NCBI RefSeq assembly: GCF_050947335.1
Contig: NC_134993.1
Span: forward strand, 15,376,001 to 15,440,000
From: Megachile rotundata
Lineage: Eukaryota; Arthropoda; Insecta; Hymenoptera; Megachilidae
Direction of reading: 5' to 3'
Length of the DNA stretch: 64,000 bases
The notes beneath the pieces were generated by a model that worked only from the letters and a program-made list of their open reading frames with translations, ran no database searches and was not told where the DNA came from. Positions 24,055 to 35,754 of this stretch are shown here, in pieces; position 1 is the first letter of the stretch; every line of letters begins with the position of its first letter. The position numbers and the translations under genes were made by a program.

Positions 24055-25245
24055 GCAGTTGTGGTGATTCGACGCGTGGTAATTTGGCACGTGGAAGATG
24101 GGACGCGTGGTAATTCTACGCGTGGTAGTTCTACGCGTGGTGATTCAGCGCGTGGTAGTTGGGAGGCGTGGTAATTCCACGAGTGGTAGTTGGGACGCGT
24201 AGTAATTCCACGCGTGGTAGTCGGAACGCGTAGTAATTCCACGCGTGGTAGTTGGGACGCCTCGTAATTCCACGCGTGGTAGTCGGGACGCGTAGTAATT
24301 CCACGCGTGGTAGTTGGGACGCGTCGTAATTCCACGCGTGGTAGTTGGAGCGCATGGTAGTTGGGACGCGTGGTAATTCCACGCGTGGTAGTTGGGACGC
24401 GTAATAATTCCACGCGTGGTAGTCGGGACGCGTAGTAATTCCACGCGTGGTAGTTGGGACGCGTAGTAATTCCACGCGTGGTAATTCCACGCGTGGTAAT
24501 TCCACGCGTGGTAATTCCACGCGTGGTATTTGGTACGCGTGGTAATTCCACGCGTGGTGATTCAACGCGTGGTAGTTGGGACGCGTGGTAATTGGGGCGC
24601 GTGGTAGTTGGAACGCGTGGTAATTCTACGCGTGGTAGTTGGGACACGTGGTAATTCCACGCGTGGTGATTCAGCGCGTGGTAATTCTACGCGTGGTGAT
24701 TCAGCGCGTGATAATTGGGACGCGTGGTAATTGCAACGCGTGGTAATTCTACGCATGGTAATTGGAACGCGTGGTGATTCCACGCGTGGTAGTTGGAACA
24801 CGTGGTAATTGGGGCGCGTGGTAGTTGGAACGCGTGGTAATTCTACGCGTGGTAGTTGGGACGCGTGGTAATTCTACGCGTGGTAATTTTATACGTGGTA
24901 ATTCTACGCGTGGTAATTCAATGCGTTGTAATCTCACTCGTAGTAATTCGATCCCGTTTGATTCTCACGCGTAGTAATTCGACACTTTATAATCTCACTC
25001 GTGGTAATTCCATCCCTCGTGATTCTCACGCGTAGTAATTCGACACTTCATAATCTCACTCGTGGTTATTCGATACCTTGTGATTCCCACGTGCAGTAAT
25101 TCGACGCCTGGTAATCCTAGACTTCGTAGTTCAACCCGTGGTAATTCAATCTCTTATAATTCCAACCCGTGGTAATTCAATCTCTTATAATTCCAACCCG
25201 TCGTAATTCGACGCGTGATAATTTCCTCCACTTCAACCTCCCGCG
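24055..25245 (+). repeat. ACGCGTGG minisatellite array (TAGTTGGGACGCGTGG subtype)
   Basis: Mixed 15-bp (GGTAATTCCACGCGT) and 16-bp (GGTAGTTGGGACGCGT) units form a regular 31-bp alternation. The units decay at the right end into TAATCTCACTCGTGGTAATT variants after about 24930. Antisense frames with LPRVE, NYHAS and PTTTR periodicities are repeat artefacts. Confidence 0.94.
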
Positions 25246-26665
25246 TGATAAATCATCGCGTTAGTTCTCAACGACTGCGTTGAAACTTAAAAACCATTCT
25301 CCTATCAATACTTCATCATTCCACAAAACCTCCTACAATATTACACTCTTCATCCCTAAAATTCTCTCCATCCCCACATAATCCTTCACCATCTTCGCAA
25401 TCAGCTCTCCGCCGTCCATTCGATCCTTAATATCCCGTCATGTCCGCAACAAAAATGCCATGGAGAAGTCCAACCCTCGCCTCATCAGCGTTCCTGAAAA
25501 TTTTTTTCGAAGTCCGTTCGCTGGCCTCTGAAAAAGACGGAAAAAACGTGGATCACGTGGTGCAGCCCGCGATTTTCAACGAATTTTTTTCCACCCCATC
25601 CCTTAACACTGGCGGATACGTCAGTGCTTTTTTGTCAACAATGCGCCCACACGTACGGTGCAGCTCGAGCGAGCAGAAAAATGGTAGGCCCGCAGGGTGG
25701 TAGTATTTTCCGGACGTTTTTTTTTTCCTCCGTTACCGATGCTCACCGGAGCCACACACGTAGGATAGATAAAAAAAAGGGTGCAATTTCCGCGGGGGTA
25801 GAGTGAAATAGAGAAGAATATCCGGTGGACGATGTGTAAGACAGAAGTATAATAGAAACAGGGTGGCTGTCGGTTATGAAATTCGGGGTTGGTATATTTC
25901 ATGTAACAGTCATTGCAAAATTTTTTTAGAATTCTCTCTAAATGTATTTGAGAATTTATTACATAAAAATAAATTTCAAAAAAATGGCAATCGTTCTTTG
26001 AAACACATCCCTTCTAATTAATCACCCCACACAAAGCAGTCAAATATTTGAAGATAATCCACCAGCTGATCATTGCGAACAATCAATGAAACAAATTGTC
26101 ACTTTAAATCACATCCCTTATTGGGAGTACCCATGCAACGTCAGAGTTGCAAGCAGAAAATGAGTAGACCGTTCCCGGAGAAATACAAAGGAGTGCAAAG
26201 GTATTCCCGTCGGACAGTGTTGGTGAAATCGCTATCCAGTTTCTCCCGGCAGAGCATGAAACGTGCAGGGGATGAGGAACACAGGTTTACGAGCGAGAGA
26301 CGCTTACACAAGATGCAAATGCCACGGCACTAGCTCAACCTAATTGGTCGTTGACCGTCGTGCACGGGGATCCCTATATTTACGCGTCGCCAACTGCGAC
26401 AAACTGGAATCCTATTATTTTACGGTGGCGCTGATTCAGCGCAACGTGTAACTGGAGCGTATTCTAATGGCCGAGCCAGGATTAATTAACCGGCCCCCTT
26501 TAAACGCGGCTGTTCACGCGGCACGCGTTCGATTCTACGGACACGATCGATTAAACGTCTCCTCGTGACGTACCTTTGGACACCTGTATTCAAACCTCGA
26601 TATCCTAGAAATTATTTTATTTTTATTGGAAAGGTTGATGTTGGGAGATGAGGCAATGTTTTGTA
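25246..26665. other. Unique intronic sequence
   Basis: No exon recognised. The part at 26330-26580 is GC-richer and mostly free of repeats, and could be a conserved noncoding block, but nothing here proves it. Confidence 0.4.
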
Positions 26666-26669
26666 GGAC

Positions 26670-27900
26670 GTTAGGTGGTAGTTGGGACAGCTGGTAGTTG
26701 GGACGAGTGGTAGTTGGGAAGAATGGTAGTTGGGACGCGTGGTAATTCGGCGCGTGGTAGTTGGAACGCGTGGTAGTTGGGACGCGTGGTAATTCGGTGC
26801 GCGGTAGTTGGGACGCGTGGTGATTTTACGCGTGGTAGTTGGGACGCGTGGTGATTCTACGCGTGGTAATTGGGACGCGTGGTGATTCTACGCGTGGTAG
26901 TTGGGACGCGTGGTAATTCGGTGCGTGGTAGTTGGGACGCGTGGTAATTCGGTGCGTGGTAGTTGGGACGCGTGGTAGTTGGGTCGCGTAGTGATTCTAC
27001 GCGTGGTAGTTGGGACGCGTGGTAATTCGGCGCGTGGTAATTCTACGCGTGGTAGTTGGGACGCGTGGTAATTCGGTGCGTGGTAGTTGGGACACGTGGT
27101 GATTCTACGCGTGGTAGTTGGGACGCGTGGTAATTCTATGCGTGGTAGTTGGGATGCGTGGTAGTTGGGACGCGTGGTAATTCGGTGCGTGGTAGTTGGA
27201 ACGCGTGGTAGTTGGGACGCGTGGTGATTCTACGCGTGGTAGTTGGGACGCGTGGTAATTCGGCGCGTGGTAATTCTACGCGTGGTAGTTGGGATGCGTG
27301 GTAGTTGGGATGCGTGGTAGTTGGGACGCGTGGTGATTCTACGCGTGGTAATTCGGCGCATGGTAATTTGATGCGTGGTAGTTGAAACGCGTGATAATTG
27401 GGACACATGGTAAATCGGCGCGTGGTAATTCAGCGCGTGGTAATCCCACGCATGGTAATTTGAACACGTGATAGTTGAGACTCGTAGTAATTCTACCCGT
27501 GGTAATTCGACACGTCGTAATCTCCCTCATAGTAACTCAATACGTTCTAATCTCACCCAAAGTAATTCGACACGTAACCCGATACGTCTTTATTCTAACA
27601 CCTGGTAATTCATCGCGTTGACTCCAGCGCTTGGTAAATTGAACGCATAATATTTCGTCACGTGGTACTTTCGAAGCACTGTAAACTGCACCGAAGTAGT
27701 TCTACGCCTAGTAATTGGACGCACCGAAATTTAAAGCGTGATAGTTCCAAGCACAGTACTAAATCGTGGTAGTTACACGCATAGTGATTCGAACGAGTAA
27801 TTCAGCGCACATAATTCAGTACTGTGATTCGGAGCATGATAATTTATCGCGCCGCAATTGTGCACATTACAATGCAACGAGCCGTGATTTGTCACGTCGT
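26670..27900 (+). repeat. ACGCGTGG minisatellite array (TAGTTGGGACGCG subtype)
   Basis: Units GTGGTAGTTGGGACGC (16 bp) are interspersed with GTGGTAATTCGGCGC and GTGGTGATTCTACGC (15 bp). The left and right edges are gradually degenerate. The right end fades toward the NfI exon at 28163. Confidence 0.93.
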
Positions 27901-28162
27901 TGATGCCAACTAATTCGAATCATTACAAATCGCATGGATCTTAATGTACCTCTCGAAAATAAAAACCTTGATTTCTTTAAAAAATATACATTAGTACCCT
28001 CTGAATTAAGAGGAAGGTTCTCGAAGGAAACCGCGCGGAAGTGCGATTTCCTCGAGAATCGCAAGAAAACAAAAGCAACATCGACGACAACGTCGAGTAG
28101 GAAAAGCGGATGACGTACGAAGGCGCGAGGATCCGTAACCGCTAATGTGTGTCTGGTTTCAG

Positions 28163-28303
28163 CGTCCATACTGCATGACCTCAGCGACATGCAGCCTCAA
28201 ATAAACGCGATCAAAATAGAGCACCCGCCGTACTACTGCAGCAGCTACACCCCTCCGTCCGCAGCCACGGCCGCGGATCATGCTCAGCCAGCGGCTAGCT
28301 TCA
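28163..28303 (+). CDS. NfI: NfI exon: linker, proposed transactivation region start
   Basis: The exon joins in phase 1 to the previous one (K-A-SILHDLSDMQPQINAIKIEH) and encodes a Tyr/Pro/Ala-rich segment including PPYYCSSYTPPSAATAADHA. IKIE resembles a sumoylation consensus (psi-K-x-E), which is an inference from the motif alone. The acceptor is tttcag ending at 28162. The donor is gtgagt at 28304. The exon ends in phase 1. High GC and codon-like composition contrast with the AT-rich flanks. Assignment to NfI rests on phase, strand and position between undisputed NfI exons rather than on strong family similarity. Confidence 0.85.
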
Positions 28304-28619
28304 GTGAGTTTCAAAACCTTTACGTTCGTCCTTATTTTTAGTGGATGCACGCTGTCACCCGGTTCCGCGGATGGTACCCGCGGTTTCGCGAAACGATGAG
28401 AAACACCGAACGCGTCGCGACGCTTGGCGCCACGGTATTACGATACGTGGGGATAGATATGTTGATGTACTTAGAATTGGCAAGATGAGAAAGTTTCTAG
28501 ATCTCATAAGTTGATTTGAGGGGTGAGGAGATTTAATTGGGGGTGAGTAGGTGGGGTGGAATTTGCGGGGTTGTAATTTGCGGGGCTGTGGTTCAAGGCT
28601 AAGTCATTTACTGTGCTGG

Positions 28620-30200
28620 TGGACGCGTAATTTAGGGAGTTGTATTCTAAGTCGTGGTAGTACAGCGCTGTGAGATTCGGGGCGTGGTAGTTGGGACCCT
28701 TGGTAGTTGGGACGCGTGGAAATTCTACGCGTGGTAGTTGGGACGCGTGGTAATTCCACGCGTGGTAGTGGGGACGCGTGGTAGTTGGGACGCGTAGTAA
28801 TTCCACGCATGGTAGTTGGGACGCGTGGTAGTGGGGACGCGTGGTAGTTGGGACGCGTGGTAATTCCACGCGTGGTAGTTAGGAAGCGTGGTAATTCCAC
28901 GCGTGGTAGTTGGGACGCGCGGTAATTCCACGCGTGGTAGTTGGGACGCGCGGTAATTCCACGCGTGGTAGTTGGGACGCGTGGTAGTTGGGACGCGTGG
29001 TAGTTGGGACGCGTGGTAATTGGGACGCGTGGTAATTCTACGCGTGGTAATTCTACGCGCGGTAATTCCACGCGTGGTAGTTGGGACGCGTGGTAGTTGG
29101 GACGCGTGGTAGTTGGGACGCGTGGTAGTTGGGACGCGTGGTAGTTGGGACGCGTGGTAATTGGGACGCGTGGTAATTCTACGCGTGGTAATTCTACGCG
29201 CGGTAATTCCACGCGTGGTAGTTGGGACGCGTGGTAGTTGGGACGCGTGGTAGTTGGGACGCGTGGTAGTTGGGACGCGTGGTAGTTGGGACGCGTGGTA
29301 GTTGGGACGCGTGGTAGTTGGGACGCGTGGTAATTGGGACGCGTGGTAATTGGGACGCGTGGTAATTCTACGCGTGGTAATTCTACGCGTGGTAATTCTA
29401 CGCGTGGTAATTCTACGCGTGGTAGTTGGGACGCGTGGTAATTTTACGCGTGGTAATTCTACGCGTGGTAATTCTGCGCGTGGTATTTCTACGCGTGGTA
29501 GTTGGGACGCGTGGTAATTCTACGCGTGGTAATTCTACGCGTGGTAATTCTGCGCGTGGTAATTCTACGCGTGGTAGTTGGGACGCGTGGTAATTCTACG
29601 CGTGGTAATTCTACGCGTGGTAGTGGGGACGCGTGGTAGTTGGGACGCGTGGTAATTGGGATGCGTGGTAATTCTACGCGTGGAAGTTGGGACGCGTGGT
29701 AGTTGGAACGCGTGGTAATCTGGTCGCGTGGTAACTCCACGCGTGGTAATTCCACGCTTGATGATTCCTACGCTTGGTAATTCGGTCACGTGGTTATTCC
29801 ACGCTCAGTGATTCCTACGCGTGGTAATTCGACACGTGAGAATTCGACGCGTGGTAATTCGACACGTAACAATTCGACGCGTTGTAATCTACCAAGTGGT
29901 AATTCGATGCGTGCTTATCTACCAAGCGGTAATTCGACACCTTGTAATTCAATGCGTGGTAATTTACCAAGCATTAATTCGATACCTTGTAATTCGACGC
30001 GTTATCTACCAAGTGGTAACCCGACACCTTGTAATTCGATGCGTGGTAATTCCATAATGTACCGCTCGATAATGTACCGCTCGCTAATCGTCCACGTCAT
30101 AATCTCCTTTACCGTGTACCACTGCATTAACAACTCCACCCATACTAATTCCCAGCGTTTCTACTCAGTCTCCTACAATTCAACGCATCGCAATGCATAA
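28620..30200 (+). repeat. ACGCGTGG minisatellite array, most homogeneous 16-bp block
   Basis: This is the longest array in the window. A run of identical GTTGGGACGCGTGGTA 16-mers lies at about 29080-29340, where gacgcg recurs every 16 bp, with runs of 15-bp GGTAATTCTACGCGT units after it. Blocks at about 28980-29050, 29090-29190 and 29220-29420 repeat as higher-order units of growing length. The right end after 29760 is degenerate. Confidence 0.95.
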
Positions 30201-31185
30201 TGTAACTTACAGTTGCTAAACTTGTTAAGATCGTGTGTACAAGTGCAATCGTACCCGAAACGCAATACAATTAGTATTGCTAGGAATCGCGTTACTAGTT
30301 TACACGACAGACTGCGCTGTAATTGGTCGGCGATGCACCGCGATACTGGCCCCCTCTCGCAATTCCCGCAACAGAGAGCTTGTTTACCGGCTGCCGTTTG
30401 CGAAACTGTGATTTCCCGATATTTTTATCGTTTTGTTGCGCGCCCACACTAAAATTAAACCGTTCGAGGACACTCGCAACTATGCGGAATCGCGTGCAAC
30501 GGCGTGCATCATTTTATGTTACATTTCGAAGAATCCATCAGTTCTACGCGCAAACAATTTTCGACTTTCTTCGCTCGTAAAAAGACTTTGCAATCTAACA
30601 AAACTAGATAAGTAAACTAGATTTAAGAACATATATAAAGTTTAATAATTAATTGCGATCGAATGCAGTGAAAATTCAGTCGGAGCAACAAATTTTCAAC
30701 GGTCACGAGTCGGACGTTCTTTTTTCTTCTCTCTTTTTGGTTCACCGGTTCAATCTAATCCCGTGGGCTTATCGGGAGGTTCTTTGTTATTGGGATCTAC
30801 TTTGCTCAGCGTTCTATAGATCATTTTCCCTATATTTTTCCCTTTCGTTTCTCTATTTTCTTTCTATTCTCCGTGGTCCTCCCTTTATCACTGTGGCCCC
30901 GCTCCTCGACCCTCTCCGCCACCCTCTCTCTTTTAACTCTTTCATCGATCAAACGATAACCCCCTCTGAAACGGAAGTCCCTGTATGGAGATGAAAAAGA
31001 GGAATAACTTCCGGGTGAAGCCTTTTCGGGGGAATAACGGGGACGAGGGACCGGGGGATTGTATATATAGAGGATTCACAAAGTGTTTGTCGTGCTAATT
31101 TCACGCTGGTAAAAAAGTTAGAAAGCTTCTTTCAAATATCCCACTTCAATTTTCATTTCGCGATGGAGTTGCAATCCATCTCTTC
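30201..31185. other. Unique intronic sequence
   Basis: No exon recognised. A pyrimidine-rich segment at 30720-30920 and a TATATATAG box at about 31062 downstream of a G-rich stretch are the only notable points. Confidence 0.4.
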
Positions 31186-32430
31186 TTAATTTAACGCGTT
31201 CTGCATTTTACTATCTACCACGTAATAATTCTGTGAGGTATCATCTAACGCTTTATAAATGAACGCCAGTTGAGTTCTAGTACGTGGTAATTTGACGCGT
31301 TGAGTTCCAGCGCGTGGTGATTCGATGCGTTGAGCTCCAGTGCGTGGGAAGAGAACGCGTTGAGTTCCAGTGCGTGGTGACACGACACGTAGAGTTCCAG
31401 CGCGTGATAATTCGATGCATTGAGTTTCAACGCGTGGTAATTCGGTGCGTTGAGTTACAGCGCGTGGTAGTCTAACGCGTTGAGTTCCAGCGCGTGGTGA
31501 TTCGACGCGTTGAGTTCCAGCGCGTGGTAGTTCGATGCGTTGAGTTCCAGCGCGTGGTGATTCGACGCGTTGAGTTCCAACGCGTGGTGATTCGATGCGT
31601 TGAGTTCCAGCGCGTGGTAGTCTGACGCGTTGAGTTCCAGCGCGTGGTAATTCGGAGCGTTGAGTTCCAGCGCGTGGTAATTCGGAGCGTTGAGTTCCAG
31701 CGCGTGGTAATTCGACGCGTTGAGTTCCAGCGCGTGGTGATTCAACGCGTTGAGTTCCAGCGCGTGGTGATTCGACGCGTTGAGTTCCAGCGCGTGGTAA
31801 TTCGATGCGTTGGGTTCCAGCGCGTGGTAGTCCGTCGCGTTGAGTTCCAGCGCGTGGTAATTCAAAGCGTCGAGTTTCAACGCGTGGTAATCTAACGCGT
31901 TGAGTTCGAAAGCGTGGTAATTCAATGCGTTGAGTTCCAGCGCGTGGTAATTCGACGCGTTGAGTTCCAGCGCGTGGTGATTCGACGCGTTGAGTTCCTA
32001 CGCGTGGTGATTCGACGCGTTGAGTTCCAGCGCGTGGTAATTCGACGCGTTGAGTTCCAGCGCGTGGTAGTCCATCGCGTTGAGTTCCAGCGCGTGGTAA
32101 TTCAAAGCGTCGAGTTCCAACGCGTGGTAATCTAACGCGTTGAGTTCGAAAGCGTGGTAATTCAATGCGTTGAGTTCCAGCGCGTGATAATTCGACGCGT
32201 TGAGTTCCAGCGCGTGGTAGTCCATCGCGTTGAGTTCCAGCGCGTGGTAATCTGATGCGTTGAGTTCCAAAGCGTGGTATTCTGACGCGTTGAGTTCCAA
32301 AACGTGATAGCTCACCGCGTTGTGTTCCATCGTATAATAACTCGACGCATTGTGCTCTATTGAGTCGTACTCTAACCTTGTTATTTTCCAATTCGTGGCA
32401 ACTGAGAACGTTCTACTTCATCGCGTGGTA
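31186..32430 (+). repeat. ACGCGTGG minisatellite array, 30-bp GTTGAGTTCCAG subtype
   Basis: A highly regular 30-bp dimer: GCGCGTGGTAATTCGACGCG followed by TTGAGTTCCA, over about 1.2 kb. The absence of frameshifts makes an open antisense frame of 401 codons (31186-32391) with a 10-residue period AGTQRVELPR. I treat it as a repeat artefact because all three antisense frames are open over most of the array. Confidence 0.95.
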
Positions 32431-33689
32431 AGTGAGTGCTCTGTGTACAAACCTTACAATTTGTACCCCCCTAATCCATCATCTACCATTCCTCCCGAAG
32501 TCAGTATAATTTAACACATCGCATTTCACCAGCGTGACGTTTCAAATCCCCGTATCTTAATCGTAGATCCCCTTAATCCGTCACGCGAAAATCCGACGTT
32601 TTCTAATTGAAAGCATGGAGAATTAATGGTTCGTGATTCGGAACGTTAAGGTTGCTCAAAAGCTGAAGTTCGTGCTGGTCTAGGTTGCATCGTCGGATAG
32701 ACAGAATTTACGAACGGAATAAAATGACCACTTTCTCAAGCAAAATACACACGCGGTAGGAAAAATTCCGGCAATAAGCATAGCTGGACCCCAGCCAACC
32801 GCATTCTCCGTGTTCCCTTTTTATCATACATACATACATACGTATGTACATACGTTGCCTTTATAGCCGGCCACCGGGACGCTTGATCAACTGTATTGTC
32901 GTTGAATTAACGGCTCGCGTAAATATCGTTGCATGTTGGCCACTTCGAGCGAAGCTAATTTTATTGCAGCAAGAACGACGACTAAAAGCGATTTTACGCA
33001 AATCCTTGCCGTACGACCCCCTTCGAGGGTAGTTTCTTTCGAGCAACCCCTTCTTAGAGATCAGCTTCCCGGAGAGGGGTTGTGCCAAGGACATCGGGAA
33101 ACTTTGATAGATTTCTTCTTTATGGCATGGTTCGTGATATAGGAGTTGGAACGGGCTTTCTGGAACGCGAATCTTTTCTTTATGGGGATCTTCTTTGTTT
33201 TCCTCGAATTATCACTGAATCTCCGCATATTCCGACCGTACGAGTGTCAACTATCTCCCTTGTCGGAGATTTGTGTCAAATTGAGAAGAAAATGGATCGT
33301 TCGTTCGTAAAAACACTCTTTGTTAGTCCGCTGAATGCAGATACGAAAGAATGTAAGGGAATATAAAGCGAGGGAGATACAAAAAGAGAATAAGGAACTT
33401 TTTCTTTCAACGTTGCTTTCAACCGGATCGTAGCTACGGAGGAACGTAAAAAGATTTTTGTATCGAAATGAGCGGAGGATAATTCGGATACGGAGGATTA
33501 TCAAATTTATGACTCTGAATATTTTTAGTTAAATAGATCTTTTTAAGTCTGGGGCGAACAAAGTCGAGCGCTGTTTACTCTTCTTTTTTTCCTTTTAATT
33601 TTGCGAACTTCAACTGATGGATTACAGTGTAGTATTGTAGCACTGTTGGATAACAAGGATATAATCTGGGATCACTCTATCAATCGCTT
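32431..33689. other. Unique intronic sequence
   Basis: Includes a CATA/GTATGTACATAC microsatellite at about 32826-32856. Short frames at 32844-33504 have no motifs. Confidence 0.4.
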
Positions 33690-34360
33690 CAGTCGCGATT
33701 CCGGCGCTTGGTAATTCAATGCGTGGTAATTCGATGCGTTGCGATTCCAGCGTGTAGTAATTCGATGCGTTGGAATTCCAGCGCGTGGTAATTCGATGCG
33801 TTGAAATTCCAGCGCGTGGTAATTCGATGCGTGGTAATTCCAGCGCGTGGTAATTCGGTGCGTTGCAATTCCAGCGCGTGGTAATTCGATGCGTGGTAAT
33901 TCCAGCGCGTGGTAATTCGATGCGTTGAAATTCCAGCGCGTGGTAATTCGATGCGTGGTAATTCCAGCGCGTGGTAATTCGGTGCGTTGCAATTCCAGCG
34001 CGTGGTAATTCGATGCGTGGTAATTCCAGCGCGTGGTAATTCGATGCGTTGAAATTCCAGCGCGTGGTAATTCGATGAGTTGAAATTCCAGCGCTTGGTA
34101 ATTCAAGCGCGTGGTAATTCGATGCGTTGAAATTCCAGCGCGTGGTAATTCGATGCGTGGTAATTCCAGCGCGTGGTAATTCGATGCGTTGAAATTCCAT
34201 CGCGTGGTAATTCGATGAGTTGAAATTCCAGCGCTTGGTAATTCGATGCGTGGTAATTCGATGCGTTGCAATTCCAGCGCGTGGTAATTCGATGCATTAC
34301 AATTCCAGCGCGTGGTAATTCGATGCATTGCAATTCCAGCGCGTGTTAATTCGACGCTCG
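33690..34360 (+). repeat. ACGCGTGG minisatellite array next to NfI exon 34439
   Basis: 15-bp units of type ATGCGTTGAAATTCCAGCGC alternate with GTGGTAATTCGATGC in regular 45- and 60-bp higher-order blocks. The array stops about 80 nt upstream of the exon, so its AATTCCAG acceptor-like motifs sit close to the genuine acceptor. Confidence 0.94.
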
Positions 34361-34438
34361 GAAGTCTTTACCTGTAATTTTGAAGGTGTCTATAACAAAT
34401 ATAATTTCGTTGTACAGGTTTGTTTTCTCGTTCCGCAG

Positions 34439-34582
34439 GCCCACCACCGGTGCACCAGCTCATACGGAACGACAAGACTGAAAAAGCCCCGACGGTTTCC
34501 GTTTCGAGTGCGCCGACCTTCTCGCCGGTCCTCAGGCCCGAGGATGGTCACCGTGGAATGGACTCTCCGCACTCGCAAACAG
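34439..34582 (+). CDS. NfI: NfI exon: Ser/Pro-rich transactivation region
   Basis: The exon encodes (S)PPPVHQLIRNDKTEKAPTV followed by a Ser/Pro-rich stretch ending EDGHRGMDSPHSQT. The GMDSPHSQ block resembles the MDSPG and SP-rich serine motifs of the vertebrate NFI C-terminal region. The acceptor is ttccgcag ending at 34438, and the donor is gtatgt at 34583. It enters and leaves in phase 1, preserving frame with exons 28163-28303 and 48989-49176. The intron that follows is the longest in the gene (about 14.4 kb) and holds four minisatellite arrays of the main family plus two other tandem families. Confidence 0.88.
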
Positions 34583-35750
34583 GTATGTCACCACATGAAG
34601 CACCCTCTGTACATATTGCGTACTAACCAATTTTACTACCGGACTGTTGAAGACATTCGGAGGATCTTTTGACTCGACCGAAAATAGGTTGAGCATCGGT
34701 CTCATTTAATTATCCCATGAGTAATTTATAGTTTAATAATTTCTAAATAGAGGTTACATCTTTAAGTAACTATTACTGCTTCAATTAATTTAGTTATCTC
34801 TGTCGAGAGGTCCTCCTAACAGAATTTAACAACAAGTATTAACAGATTGTGCCTCGACGTGTGAATTTTTTTCAGTGCTTCTCCTTACTGTATAAAGTCG
34901 ACGATTCTATGAATTCATTGAGTTCTGTTCTACATAAAATAAAATGTTTGCTTCTATTTTTGAGTTATATACTTGTACACACACAAAGATATAGTCTAAG
35001 AATGTCATACAAATAATTGATGAGTCATTCACTCTATAAACAGAATTGTGCAATCCAGTTTTAAAACAAGCAACTCTAAAGGCGCCATTTGCGTCACAAA
35101 TGCACTCTCAAAATGGCGCGTCGAGGCACACCGAGAAATGTCAGCCCGAACCGGGTGAAACGAACCAGTATTAACTCCTCCTTAAGGACGTAACCCAGAA
35201 AGAACTCCAAAAAAAAAAATCAATCGGATTCGCGTTTTCATTTGTTGACCTAGCGTTTGATTACGGGGAGAACCGTAAGTACCCTGCAGTATCGGAATGC
35301 ACCTATAGACCGGAAGTCGAGCAAAGAGCACACGGAGACAATTCTACAATCGTGTCTCTCGAGTTTTCGTCGTTTCTTCCAACCCCTACTTCCACCCTGT
35401 TCTCTTTTTCTGTCCGTGAACCCCAGGAAGGGTTGTGAACGAAGGAAAGTGACAAAACCATCCCTTGGCCCTCTGTCTGTCTCTCTCGTGCGCTTCAGTT
35501 TTGTCCGCTTTTGCCTGACGAGTTTACTAACACGAGACACTTAACAATCCAAGACGCGTCGATTGTGGGTTCCCTGGGTTTTGGACGGTTGGCGTCTGAA
35601 TATCACCGTTGTCGCTTCGGTCACCTGTCAAGTTGATCCATCGCGTTTTAGGTCGATCTTCGAGCTGGCTGACGCGTTGCGACTTGAAGATTCGCGAGAT
35701 TTTTTGGAGCGAGTGGTTGCTGCTTTGGGAGTTGAGGTGGGGAGGGATTA
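34583..35750. other. Unique sequence at the start of the 14.4-kb intron
   Basis: No further exon recognised. The frames at 35250-35544 on both strands overlap each other and show no domain. Confidence 0.4.
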
Positions 35751-35754
35751 GGAA

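Noticed and set aside
31186..32391. 401-codon antisense open frame
   Set aside because: It is a pure read-through of the 30-bp minisatellite. Other antisense frames are also open, the composition is monotonous (AGTQRVELPR), and there are no splice or start signals.
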